From: Hirsutella rhossiliensis | Taxonomy: Eukaryota > Ascomycota > Sordariomycetes > Hypocreales > Ophiocordycipitaceae | Assembly: GCF_020360975.1 (NCBI RefSeq) | Contig: NW_025408681.1 | Coordinates: 558,001-622,000, forward strand | Direction: 5' to 3' | Length of the DNA stretch: 64,000 nucleotides | In this document: positions 30,899 to 43,100 of the stretch, piece after piece | Position numbering within the stretch: position 1 is the stretch's first letter | Layout of the letters: each line of letters starts with the position of its first letter | Made by a program: the position numbers and the translations under genes | Notes under the pieces: generated by a model | Seen by the model: the letters and a program-made list of their open reading frames with translations, nothing else | The model's database searches: none | Told to the model about the DNA's origin: nothing

Positions 30899-31158
30899 TG
30901 ACTGCGCGTTGCGGGGTAATACCCGTAGATAGCCGTGTACCCTCTCTTGGATTTCCTTGGGTTATTGGCGTGGCGCTTGGTGTTCGACTCCCGCGTCGTG
31001 GGCTTAGGTCCAGGAATCCCGGCGGAGCCGCGATCCCTGAGGGGGTGTGTCGGAAAACGCGGTTGTCAGTCATATGTGTCAATTGCAGCGCACCTGTCGG
31101 AGCGCGCGTTCCACTTTTGCCTGCGTGGCGCAATGGTCTTCGCGACAAATCCTACTAC
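30899..31158 (+). mobile_element. SINE-like element with CTA tail at the composition boundary
   Basis: A segment of about 260 bp contains a B-box-like GTTCGACTCCC near 30,985 and ends in AAATCCTACTACTA, very similar to the tail of SINE-A copy 2 (AAATCCTACTACTACTA). A fragment of it recurs at 23,350-23,407. The upstream half of a tRNA-like head is not convincing, so the tRNA origin is uncertain. It marks the exact edge of the RIPed block. Confidence 0.5.
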
Positions 31159-31159
31159 T

Positions 31160-34100
31160 AGATAAAGACAAAGATAAAGGGATTTTATAGGAAGAATAAG
31201 CCGAAATCCTACTAACTCTTTACTAGTTTAAAGATACCTTCTTAGCTAATAAATCCGATTTATTACTAGCTAAAAAGGGAATAGATTACTTAATTAATTT
31301 AATCCTTAATATAAAACCTCCTTATAGACTAATTTACCTTTTATTATAAAAGGAACTCTAAGTATTACGCGACTAGATTTAAGACGTAATAAAAAGGAAA
31401 ATAATCTAGGAGTTAAAGAGCCTAGCTAAGGCGCCTATCCTTTTTATTTTAAAAAAGGATAGTACCTTATAGCTATATATAGACTACTAAGGACTTAACT
31501 AAGTTATATAAAAGAATTAGTACCCTTTACCCCTTATTTTAGAGATTATTAACCGCTATTAAAGAGCTAAGTATTTTTCTAAGATTATTATATAGAATAC
31601 GTATTAATATATTCGAATTTAAGAAGGAGATAAATAAAAGACCGCTTTCTAAACGCGTTATAGATATTTTAAATACCTAGTAATACCCTTTAGACTTACT
31701 AACGTACTAGCTATGTTTTAGAGCTATATTTATTAAGCGCTTAAGGGGCTTATAGATATAATCTATATAGTCTACCTTAAGGATATTCTTATATACTCTA
31801 AGATAAGAAAAGAATATACTAAATACTTAGGATAAGTAATAGAAAGGCTAAGGGCTATAGAGCTTTATATAAAACTATTAAAGTATATCTTTTATTAATA
31901 GTTAGTTAAGTTCCTTAGGTTTATATTATCTATTAATAGGGTATTAATAGACCCTTAATAGGTAGAGGTAATAGCTTAATAGCCTAAACCTATAACCTAC
32001 TATAATATTTAGGTTTTCCTTAGGTTCTATAATTTTACTAATAATTTATATATAGGTACTTAGGAGTTATAGCGCCCTTAATAATATTATTAAAGGGGAG
32101 TAAGAATAAAAAGAAGCTAGGGAGTATAGAGCTAAACCTAGCTAAAAGGGTAGCGTTTTAAGCTCTTAAGGATACTTTTTAAGGAGCCTTACTCCTTTAA
32201 TATTATAATCTATAAAGACGTATTAATATTAAAATAAATATATCGTAATTCGCGATATTAAGGATTATCTCTTAACCTAATAATAAAGGGCGTTACTATC
32301 CGATTATATTCTAGTTAAGGAAGTTTACTAAAGCTAAACTTAATTATAGTATTTTAGACTAAGAACTCTTTACTATTATTAAGTTATTTAAATACTAGCG
32401 ATATTATATTAAAGGGGTAGTATATAAAGTAAAGGTATTATCGGACTACTATAACCTTTAGATATTTATATACTAGACCTCCTTAAATAAGAGGTAAGTA
32501 AGATAGTATATATATTTAGTACTATTTAACTTTTTAATTAAGTATTATATAGGTAAATCTAACCTAGTAGACGCGCTATTAAGAATACTTAGATATAAGG
32601 GCGAGAAGCCCCTATCTATAGAACTATTACTAGAGCTATAAGCGAAACTAGCTACTATTAATACTATATCTATATAAAGAAATAATAAGGCGTTTTTATA
32701 GGTAAAAAGACGCTTAACCTTAAGTTAATATAAGCGTAGTAAAGTACCTTTATATAAGGAAAATATATAAGATTATCTATAGTAAAACTATAATAATTTA
32801 GGCGTAAGACCTAAACGATTAGCCGATTAAGTTAAAGAGAGAGCTAGTTATAAATAGTTACTCTTAAAGAAGACCGCTAAAAAAGCGGCCTTTTATATAA
32901 AGGTTTATATAGTAAAAGTTCTAGAACTATTACTAGAGTTACTAAAACGCACTTAGTTAGTTAATATAGCGATTAATAGGCTAAAGGAGACTAAAGACCT
33001 TTCGAATAAGAAGGGTTTCTAGTTAATACGCTTAAATAGACTACTACTATAAAAGGGTCGTATTATAGTACCTTTAAAGGCAGCCTTATAGTAAGAGCTA
33101 ATATAGCTCTTTTATAATAATCTATTAATAGGATACTTTAGCTCTTAATATACTAGCGAACTATTAGTAAGGAACTTCTATTAAGATAAAATAACGAAAG
33201 ATATAAATAAATACGTCTAGTTATACTTAGTATATTAAGGTATAGTATTTAAGAGGTATCGCTCTTATAGTACTATATAATTATTACTATATCCTATATA
33301 ACTATAAGAAGAATTATTAATAGACTTTACTATAGGTCTACCTAAAGTATAGTATAGTAGATAAGACGTTAATACGATCTTAGTAATTATAGACCGATAT
33401 ACTAAGTATTACTTCTTCTTTCCTATCTCTAAGATAATAATAGCCCTAGAGCTAGTAGAATTATTCTATTACTAAGTTAAATTAGTATATAGACCTTTAA
33501 AAAGTATTATCTTAAATAAAGGGTCCCTATTTATAAGTAAGTTCTAGTTAGATCTCTATTTTATCTTATAAGTAAAATATAAGCTATTAATAGTATTTTA
33601 CCTATAAACTAATAGGTAAATAGAATAAATAAACTAAGCTATATAGTACTACTTAAGATACTTTACTAACTTAGAATAAACTAACTAAGCGTTACTCCTA
33701 TATATTACTTAATTTATATATAATAATATAAAGAACGTAATAACTAAGTTATTACTTAATAAAGCGTTAATAAGTTACTAACTAAACTTTTATATTAATA
33801 CTAAGGATAATATTATTTAAAGGGGGGTACCTAAAGTAAGAGTAAGAGTTACTATACTATAAGAGCTATAAAAGAGGCTTAAGAAATACTAAGGAAAGGC
33901 TATTAAATCGTAAGCGAAATACTATAATTTAAGGTACTAACCGCTTATACTAAAAGTAAGAGACCTTATAGTATTATCGATAAAGAACTTACGCCTTAAG
34001 GACGAAAAAAGAAAACTCTTACCTAAGTATATTAAACTGTTTTAAGTCCTATAAGCTATTAGAAAGTAAGTATATTATCTTATACTCCCTAAGAAGTACT

Positions 34101-34400
34101 TACGCCTCTATAATATATTCTATATTAGTCTCTTAAAGCTATAAAAGGAGCGTAAAGGCACTTATAAAGATAGCGAAACCCTATTAATACTAGACTTAAA
34201 GGATAAAAAAGGTAAATAGGAAGTCTAAGAGATTAAAAACTAAAAGAGATCTAAGGGCGATACCTTTTTCCTTATTAAATAGAAAGGATAGCTAGCTAAG
34301 TATAACTAATAGGTCGATGCTAAAGATATAGCGAATAGCTAAGACCTTATTAAAGAATATACTACTCGCTTAACTAAGAAAAAGAGGCGTAAGACTAAGT
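31160..34400 (+). mobile_element. Ty3/Gypsy chromovirus remnant (RT, RNase H, integrase, chromodomain), RIPed
   Basis: Read through RIP stops on the plus strand. RT is visible around 31,650-31,870 with YLKDILIYS at the catalytic site (one Asp of the expected YxDD remains; the Lys probably derives from Glu by G-to-A change). RNase H follows near 32,330-32,410 (KAKLNYSILD, ELFTIIKLFK). Integrase is at about 33,310-33,800 (DFTIGLPKV, NTILVIIDRYTKYYFFFPIS). A chromodomain closes the frame near 34,210-34,370 (EVxEIKN, RSKGDTFFLIK, KYNxQVDAKD). Such chromodomains target integration to heterochromatin in chromoviruses. LTRs were not delimited, and gag and the start of pol are missing or unrecognised. 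Dozens of stops make it inactive. Confidence 0.75.
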
Positions 34401-34699
34401 AAGGTAAGGAAACCTACTAGCGTAAGGAGACGCTATTAAATCTATAATAAATTATTATTAAATCGCTACTAACTTATTAATATATTAGTACGCCTAAATA
34501 TCTTATAACTATATATAAAATAGTAAAATAGGAGAATAAGGGAAAACTATCTATACTACCTATTAAATATTATTAAGGAAAATAAAACTAAACTATAACT
34601 CTATTAAGGCCTTAACGATAAAGAAAAGAAGGATAGTTATAGCTAAATAAAAGAAAGATAAGACCTATCTATTACTTTTAACTACCCCTCTTCTTTACT
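34401..34699. other. RIPed stretch, nothing recognised
   Basis: AT-rich sequence between the Gypsy chromodomain and the unrecognised minus-strand frame. It may contain the 3' LTR of the Gypsy element, but no second copy is available for comparison. Confidence 0.3.
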
Positions 34700-36240
34700 A
34701 GTATAGTAGGAACTAACTAAGGCGCCCCCTCCGCTATACTAAATACCTTTAGAAATACTAAAACTACCTTATCCTCCGCTCCTTCCTTATCCTCTATATT
34801 AAGACCTATTATTATTAGTATAGTACTTACCTTAGCCTTAGTAAATAGTAAGGTATATTACTATAAAGTATAACTTATATCGCCGTCGATAAAGTAGAGT
34901 TTTAACTAGGATTCTTAGGCCCTATACTCTAGGCTTATATAGGCAATATTAAATAAGAATATAGGGTTAAAGTAAATAATAAGCTTATAGCGCTTATTAA
35001 TTAGTATATAGTAGTTAGCACGCTTAACCTAGTATATTATTAAGCGGTCGCTAATAAAAAGGTCGGATAAAACTTATAATAATAGACTTTTATATACCTA
35101 TAGTCTTAAAGGACTTATAATAAGCTATCTTAGTAGCGTTAAAAGCCTTAGCTAAATACTATACTATAATAGCGAGATAGCGCTAATTAGCCTCCTTAAA
35201 AATAAGTATACCTACGTTTAAGCTATCGTCCTTAGTATCCTCGTTACCGGTCTTTAGCTTATTAAGCTTATATAGGTGCTTAACGATAGTAACTATATTA
35301 GCCCGGTTACTAGATATAAAAGTAGCGGCCTTAAGAACGATTAGCTTATTAATCGTAATATTTAAAGTTAAAGGGAAACTTACTTAGTTATAGGTCGCGG
35401 TATATCTATAGTATTACTTAAAGCGTATTAAGGAAACCCTTAAGAAAATATAGCTAATTAAGAGCACCTTAATAAGCTTAGGCTTAGTTATACTATACTC
35501 CTTAACGACTATCTTAAAATAATATATATACTAGAGCTTACGAGGGATAACCTTATAGGCCTTAACTAAGTAGGCTTTAACCTTAGATTAGGTACGCTTC
35601 TTTATAAGAGCGCGACCGCCTTATACCGCCGCTTAAGTACCTTTATCTCTAACGCCGCTATTCTTAAGTTTATTAGTAGGAGGGGTTAAATCGCGGCTAT
35701 CTTTATTATTACTATTATCGTTATCTTAGCCCTTATTTAGCTAAGTATTAAGATAGTCTTAGCCCTTATTTAGCTAGGCCTTATTATTAATATCGGCCTA
35801 CTTATTTTAAGGAGCGGCCTAGGCGATAATCTCTTATTAGCTAGAGCCGCCCTATTGAGATAGAGTAGCTAGGTTATTAGTACTTACCTAGGAGCGCCTA
35901 AGTACGATCTCCTTACTAGTATTAGTATCGCTAATAGGGGTAATAGACTTATAAGTTTCCTAGCCTATAAAGGTAGGCTTATCGATAGCTAGAGTCGGGG
36001 TATTTAGTAGGGTAATAAGGGCACGACCCTCGCTAATATTAGGTCTTAGACTAGAAGTCTCTTAGGACTAGGATTCCCTTATACCTTTCTTAGCTTTCTT
36101 TGCTAAAAGGGAACTAGCGTTACTATAAGACTTTTAAGCTAATCGCTTACGCTTTAAAGGTAAACCCGCCGCTACCTACTCTTATATATAATATAAGAAA
36201 TTAGTATTATAGTATTTTATCTTCTTTAATATAAAAGGTA
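34700..36240 (-). pseudogene. Unrecognised RIP-decayed ORF, about 500 codons
   Basis: On the minus strand one frame is open over long stretches if TAG/TAA are read as Gln. It includes YNTNFLYYI, ASSLLAKKAKKG, ISEGRALITLLNTPTLAIDK, then two QLNKGQD repeats around 35,730-35,770, then VIPRKLQYIYYFKIVVKEYS and LNVGILIFKEANQRYLAIIV. The QLNKGQD repeat reflects a direct repeat of about 30 bp in the DNA. Coherence over about 1.4 kb argues for a former protein, but I cannot match it to a transposon family or host gene. It is divergent in orientation from the Gypsy element. Confidence 0.4.
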
Positions 36241-36869
36241 TTATTATTAATAAATCGTCGATAAAAAGTAATATAAAAAGGTATAAGGGATTAATAAAAA
36301 AAGGTATAAAACTCTATAGTAATTATAAGCGGAAGAGTTAAAGAAGAAAAGAAAATAAAAAAAGTAAGAGATATATACGCACGCTCTTTATATTATAGTT
36401 ACGCGGCTAATATATAGGCGATACTATAATAGTTACTTAGCGGTAACTATTAGTATAATAACTATTAACGTTATAAAGCGTAGATTAATATATACTTATA
36501 TAGGCGTATACGCGAGATATATAACTAAAACTACCTCTCTTCCTAACTAAATATATATAGTATAAGGAAAGTAATATATATTAAAGATATAGCTAAGACG
36601 TCTATATAAGAGGGGAGACAATTATAAAAGCGCTACTAAGAGGTATAGGCTAATAAGGTACTTAGTATTAATATATTAGTAGGGTATTAGTAGGGAATCG
36701 TGCCTACCCTACTTATATATTATAGACCTCTTACTACTTTAACTAAAGAGGAAAAATCCCTCTTCTTATAAGCTTTAGTCTTATAATAAGGAGAATATAA
36801 TATATATAGCGTAGTACCTTTAGCTATCTCTACTACCTAACTAATTATACCGTAATATATATTCCCTTA
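36241..36869. other. RIPed stretch, nothing recognised
   Basis: AT-rich sequence with several TATA-rich segments. No coherent frame or second copy was found in the window. Confidence 0.3.
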
Positions 36870-37335
36870 TAATAATTATCCCCGACCTTATCTTATAATA
36901 ATATCTTCTTAGGCTCTACCTTATTTTTTTTCCGCTATAAGGCTTAGTAAGCTAATTTTTATTAATGCTAGCCTTTAGCCGGGCTAGTAGTCGGGTTATT
37001 ATACCGGCTTCGCGCCGTACTTATTAAGTTACTAGTATCGGCCCTAGGTTTTTATTTTCTTAGTTAAGGGGCCCGGACTAAGGTTAAGGGGAGGTCCTAA
37101 CGAATTTATCGCTAGGTCTAGGTAGGCAAGGTCCGGGCCGGCCTACTTATAGCGGGGCTAGACTACTAGTATATTTATAAGCGCTTCTAGAAGCGTATAT
37201 TAGCTAATTAATAAGTAGGTTAGCGTAGTTTACTAATCTAACTAAAAATTAATCGTGCCCTTAGCTAGATTTAAACCGACTCTAGCGTTATAGCTAATAG
37301 ACTTCCTAGGTATATAACTACTATACTACGAGGGT
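36870..37335 (-). mobile_element. SINE-B copy 1 (tRNA-like head, RIPed)
   Basis: It shares about 465 bp with 52,600-53,059, from CCGACCTTATCTTATAA through GGCTTCGCGCCGTACTTATT to ACTACTATACTACGAGGGT. On the minus strand the element starts with ACCCTCGTAGTATAGTAG (A-box-like; tRNA-Asp-like before RIP) and carries a B box degraded from GGTTCAAATCC. It is more mutated than copy 2. Its target-site duplication is not obvious. Confidence 0.65.
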
Positions 37336-37390
37336 AATTAAAGGAATTTAATAAAAAAGGTTTAGAAATATTAAATTTACCTACTATAGT

Positions 37391-37854
37391 TCTTATATAA
37401 AGAGATATAAAAAGTATATAAAAAATATATAAAGGTAAAATTAAAAGTAAGGGGATAGATAGGTAGGGCTAAGCTATTTAACTCTTATAAGGGTAGTAAT
37501 TAAGGTAGGGGAGTAATTATTATATTACCTTAATTATCCTTCTTTCCTTTATTTAACGCCTTTCTTTATACCTATTTAATATCTTAATTAATAAAGAAGA
37601 TCCTACTTATAAAAGCTATTAATATCCTTTTAACTACTAAGCTTTTTACTGGTTTTTCCCCTCCTTTTTATCTATTACTAGTATATCCGTCTTATCTCTT
37701 ACTACTTATACTTCCCCTTATACTCCTACCTTTCTTTTTATACTTCTTTTTAGCTCCTTTTTCTTTCTTTTATACTAAGTGTTTTTAGCTTCCTTAGTCC
37801 CTTATACTAAGGGATATCTCTAAGAACTATAAAATTAAGCTACGCTTCGCAATA
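37391..37854 (-). repeat. Copia-alpha copy 2, 3' LTR
   Basis: 464 bp in minus orientation, with termini degraded to TATTGCGAAGC and TCTTATATAAAG. The TSD ATAGT precedes it. Confidence 0.88.
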
Positions 37855-39486
37855 TACCCCCTTAGCTATAGCTTGCCCCTTAAGGGCATAGCTAATACGG
37901 CTTTAGGCTAGTAAGCGTATAAAGGAGGTTCTTAGCTCTATACTTCTCCCTTTACTTAAGGAACGTAAGGGCCCTTTTAGGTCCCTAGGCTCTTTTAGAC
38001 CTACTTAAGGAATAGGGGCCTAAAGAGGGGAAAGTCCTATAAGAAAGAGGGCCTTCTTAGAAGGGAAAAACCTAATTAAAATAGGGGGCCCTTTAAAGGG
38101 AAAAACCTCTTCCTTCTTTTTTAGCTATATACGTTACCTTCTTATATAGGCTATTAGCTCCTCTTATAGACTCTTAAAGCGGGCCTTTAAGAATAGCTTT
38201 TCTCGAACGTTTTCTAGCTTAATTTACTATAAAAAGACAGCTAGCTTCTACTTTAGTAAGGGCTTTATAAGACCGTTAGCTTTTATTAATACTATTAGAA
38301 CCTAACGGATAGAAATAAGTCCCCTTTAGACTTTTTAGCGTAACTAATACTAGTTAATATTAATATACTATAGCTAGGTTAATAGCTTACTATTTTCCTC
38401 TATAAGAATTTATATAGTCTATATATTATTATATTTTATAGCTAATAGGGACGGAATTTATAGTTATAAAGATATATATAGCCGGCTAAGGAAAATCGCT
38501 TCTTTTAACGCTTTTAAAAGAGCTAGTAGCTTTGCCTCTATACTTTAAGTTATAATAGTAGCTTACTTTAAAGCTCTCTAAGTAATAGTTCCTTTAAAAA
38601 GGGATATAATATACCCTTATAAGCTCTTTTTATTTAATAAATTATCTATAAAGGATAAATCTCTTAAATAAAGGAAGATTTTAGTAGCTAATTTCTTTCT
38701 TTCCTACCCTTCTAAGTATAGACTATATAATCTTATTAAATAGAGATAAAGGATAGCTTAGTTTACTACTTCTTAATACTTAGGGCTAGGATTCTATTTA
38801 TACCTAGCTAGCTAGGAGACTATAAAAGAGATATCCGGTCTAATAGAAATAGCTAAAAAAAAGTAAGGAGCCTACCTTTTATTAATATTAGTATTTTTCT
38901 TACTCCCTAGCTTAAAAGGACGGATTAAGTAAAAGCTCTTTATTTAATATAGGTATAAAGGGAAGCTTCTTATTAAGGGAATTAAGAAGGAATTTATAAG
39001 CGACCTTATCTATATAGGCGTCCTAGGTAAGCTAGATAGTTTATTAAGACCTATTTTATAGGATTTATATCCCTAGGAACTACTTTAGCTCCCTTAGCTT
39101 AGTTATCTTATACCTTTATTATAGGCCTTTTATAGCCTCCTTAGTAGTTACTTCTTTTTCTTTTAAGTAGGCCTAGATAATATCGTCGATATAAAAGAAG
39201 ACCGTGATTTTACCCTTATATATTATATATAGTTCTTAAGGGACTTTCTTAAAGCCTAGGGCTTTAAGGGAACTAGTTAAATACTATTACTATAAAGGGA
39301 GTAATCCTTATAGTCTATATAGAGTTTTCCTAAGCTATAGAACCTTTCCTAGCTATTAAAAGCTTAGTAGAAAGTATATATAAATAACTTCTTCTTCCTT
39401 AAGTAAGTAGTTAATAAAGGCATTAACTATATCTATTTAATTAAGTTTAAGGTCGAATTTTACTACTATAGCTATAAGGGTCTAAA

Positions 39487-39949
39487 TGTCGCGAAGCGTG
39501 GCCTGATTTCGCAGTTCTCGGAGATATCCCTTAGCACGAGGGACTAAGGAAGCTAAAAACACCCGGTATAGAAGAAGGAAGAAGGAGCTAAAAAGAGGTG
39601 CAGGGAGGAGGGTAGGAGCATAAGGGGAAGTATAAGTAGCGAGAGATAAGAAGGATAAACCGGTAACGGCTAAAAAGGAAGGGAAAACCGGCAAAAGGCT
39701 CGGTAGTCGAAAGGATATTAGTAGCTTCTTTAAGTAGGATCTTCTTTATTAATTAAGGTGCTAGATAGGTATAAAAGGGGGCGTTGGATAGAGGAAAGAA
39801 GGACAATTAAGGCAATATAACAATCACTCCCCTACTATAATTGCTGCCCCCGTAAGATTCAAACATCTCTGCCCTGCCTGTCCGACCCCTTACTTCTAAT
39901 TTTACCTTCGTGCATTTTATATATACTTCTCGCATCTCTCTTCGCGAGA
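39487..39949 (+). repeat. Copia-alpha copy 1, 5' LTR
   Basis: 463 bp, TGTCGCGAAGC to TTCGCGAGA, followed by the primer-binding site at 39,950. Confidence 0.93.
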
Positions 39950-39963
39950 GTTATAAGCCCGGG
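39950..39963 (+). promoter_or_regulatory. Copia-alpha copy 1 primer-binding site (RIP-mutated)
   Basis: GTTATAAGCCCGGG, one TpG to TpA change from the site at 30,852. Confidence 0.75.
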
Positions 39964-40109
39964 AGGAATAATATTCCTATACCTTCCGGCTGCTATAAAA
40001 GGCACCTTTCTTGCATCCCTCGTAGCTTCCTTTTACCCCTCTTATTAGAAAAGCCGATTTTTACCCGACTTTTCTACCCTTCCCCGCAATAATAATAAAA
40101 ACCGACTCC

Positions 40110-43100
40110 TCTGCTATCCCTACGGTCCGTAGGACGATTCTAGTAGAGCCCTAAGATTGGGATAAGTGGGTAAAGGAGCTACGGGCTCGTGTAGACAGAA
40201 CTATCTATAATTTGGTCTTCTCTAATAAGCAGGACCCTCTCGAGCCCCCTCTTCGTCCTAGGGCAACGGACTTTATAGAGGGAGCTACCCTCTTCTCCGA
40301 GCTAACCTCTGCATAGCAGAGAGCTTTTTCTGCTGCCTTAGGTAACTACGAAAGTTATCGAAAGGAATACCTTTACGAGACAAAGCTACTAACGGCTGCT
40401 CGTACGGCAATAACGGAATCCGTTAATGCCGTAAAGCTAATCTCTCTTTAAGAGGAAGAGACCCCTTAGCAGTGGCTTTTAAAGCTCGAGACCTTAATAG
40501 CTCCCTTAAGAGGCTATATAACTAACCGTATTAGGAAGACCTATACGGCACATCTAGGAGCCTTTTCTACTAGGAACCTGCTAGCTTCTTCGTGGCTAGC
40601 TAAGTAGGAAGAAATCCTCGAGAAAGCTAACTAATACTTCCTAATAGAAGCTCTTTCCGGCTAGTAGCTAAGGGATATATCTCTACTAATAAAGCCTATT
40701 AGTAACGGTTACTCGACTATCTTTCGAGAGGCTAGCCGGGAACTAGACGAAGAGGCTGCTAGAGTATAACAGTAAGCAGTCTTATTCCTTCGTGGCCAGC
40801 ACTCGACATAGACAGCTCGACCTGCAGCTGCTATAGCCCCTGTTGCTGCGGCCCCCGCTGCTGCTGCTGCGGCTGTTGCTCCTTCGGCTCCTCCTCCCTC
40901 GAGAGCCTCAACCCCGTCTTCAACAGCTGCCCCAGTCCCGGCCCCGGCTTCGCCTTTTGCACCGGGCTCGGTCCCGTCTATCAGACCGGCCCGACTAGTC
41001 CCCCAATAGACCTTTTAGTCCGTTAGTCGAAAAATCAGGGAACTAGTCGAAATCGAACCTCTTCGTCAAAATCAGCAATAAGGGGTAAAAAGGGGGGGTT
41101 TTTAAGCAGACCTTCCGGACCGGGACGAGGATTCCTCGAAGAAACGAACGAGAAGGAATCGACCTACCTACTAAGCATGCAAAAAGCCCTATCGGCTAGA
41201 AGACTGCTAGCAGGTCTTCGAGGAAAACCGACCCGAAGGAGTCAACCCTTTAAAGAGGCTACGAGAAATAGTACAATAATCTCTTAAGGAGGACCCCTCG
41301 TTGTAGAAGAAGATAGACGAGATTCGGGTTGCTAAGAAATAGCAACTAATAACGCCGCTGCCCTTATTCGAGCCGCAAATTCGAGGAAAAATCGTTGGTA
41401 TAGCAAATCCGGCATTCGTCTTCCCCACGGATTAGCAAGACCAACCGTTAGGACCCTCCGACTATCCCCTACGAAAATCAGCTATCCTTAACTCTAGTGC
41501 GTCCCTCGATATCTGCAATATACTCTCACGATTCCGGTCCTTTAAGAAGGCACGAAAGGAATATCTTATTGCCGGGGAATTAACCGTATAGATAGAGGGA
41601 TACGGAAGGGTAAATTTTACGATAAAATTACCTCATAGATCTATATAAATTCTTCGAAGAAAAAGGGTAGCTTTTTGCCCTCGATTTTTAACGAGCCTGA
41701 TTTCCTTCCGCCTTCTTCGAGAGGAAGGAATCTTCTAGGATACGACGTCTAAGCCTACGAGGCTAGTCTAGAAGAATTAGACTATTAGGCTTATCGAGGA
41801 GAAATTCGGTTAATTTATTCTCGAATTCCGACCTATCCTTAGGAAGGAACCACTCGAAAAGTCAGCTTTCCCTGCTAGGAGGGTAGGATCTAAGGACCCT
41901 CTTCTAGCAGCCTAAGGAGACGGTCTTCTTTAGCACGCACGACTCGGTTACCCGGGCCCCCTAGCTTTATATAAGCTAGGCCAATAATAGGGCGTACGAA
42001 TAAGGGGCCTAAAGACCGTCGAATGCGAACACTGCGGCTAAGGAAAGACTAGGAGACGAATTTCTAGACGGACCCTAATACGGCCGGACCAGCCGTATAA
42101 GGAAATTTAGGTCGATTAGACCGACGTCTCTAGGGACTAGGAAAGCTTCGTTAGGGTAATGTTTTTCATAGACGCCTTTTTAGGGATGGTTTTCCCCTAT
42201 TTCTTACGGACCTACCTAAGTAAGCATAACTAGTCTACCCTTAGGGACTTCGTTAACTAGATAAAATCCTACTTCGGCTACGAGGTAAAGAAGATACGGT
42301 CTAACAGAGAGCTATTTACGAAAGATATCTTAAATTAGCTACGAAAAAGGGGCATTTTACCCCTCCCGTTAGCACCGAATACCTAGGCCTAGAACGGAGG
42401 GGCAGAAAGATTAGGGGGTGCTATAATAGAAAGGGGCCGTACGATAAGACTTACTATAAAGCTTCTATACGACCTTTAGAGGGAAGTCGTTGAGACCGCC
42501 TATTACCTTCGGAACTGGACCCTAAGGGACCCTAGGGGACTAAGGGACTATAGGGACCTAGAGACCCTTTTTAAGACCTAAGGAATAGATTGGAAATCCC
42601 CCCTCGAGCTCTTTATAAAGAAAAGGGCCTCGCTAGCCTACCTTCGTGCCTACGGCTGCAAGGCATACGCAATAACTACCGATGCATAGCTAAAAAGGAA
42701 GAAGAAAAGAAAGCTTAATCTTAGAGCCTTTATTAGTTACCTCGTTGGTTATAATTCTACGAATATCTTCCGGATCTAGATTCCTCTTCTACGGAAGGTT
42801 ATTTCGACTAGGGATATGATTTTCGACGAATCTAGCTTTTTCGACGGAAAGAGGGATTAATAGCCCCTCTTACTCTCTTAACGTTAGCTAATTTAGAAGA
42901 TTTAAATCCCCCCTTCCTAATAGTCTTAAGAAGAGGTCCTAGATAAGGAAACGGAAGAAGAAACCGACGTCGAAGTAGTCGAGGATAACGCCGACTTTAA
43001 AGAAGAGGAAGCTGCTAGATTAGATAATCTAGAGGAAGAAGGAGACTATAGGAAAGCGGTAGAGCTAGAATACGCCTACCTACCTACGCCTCCTCCTACG

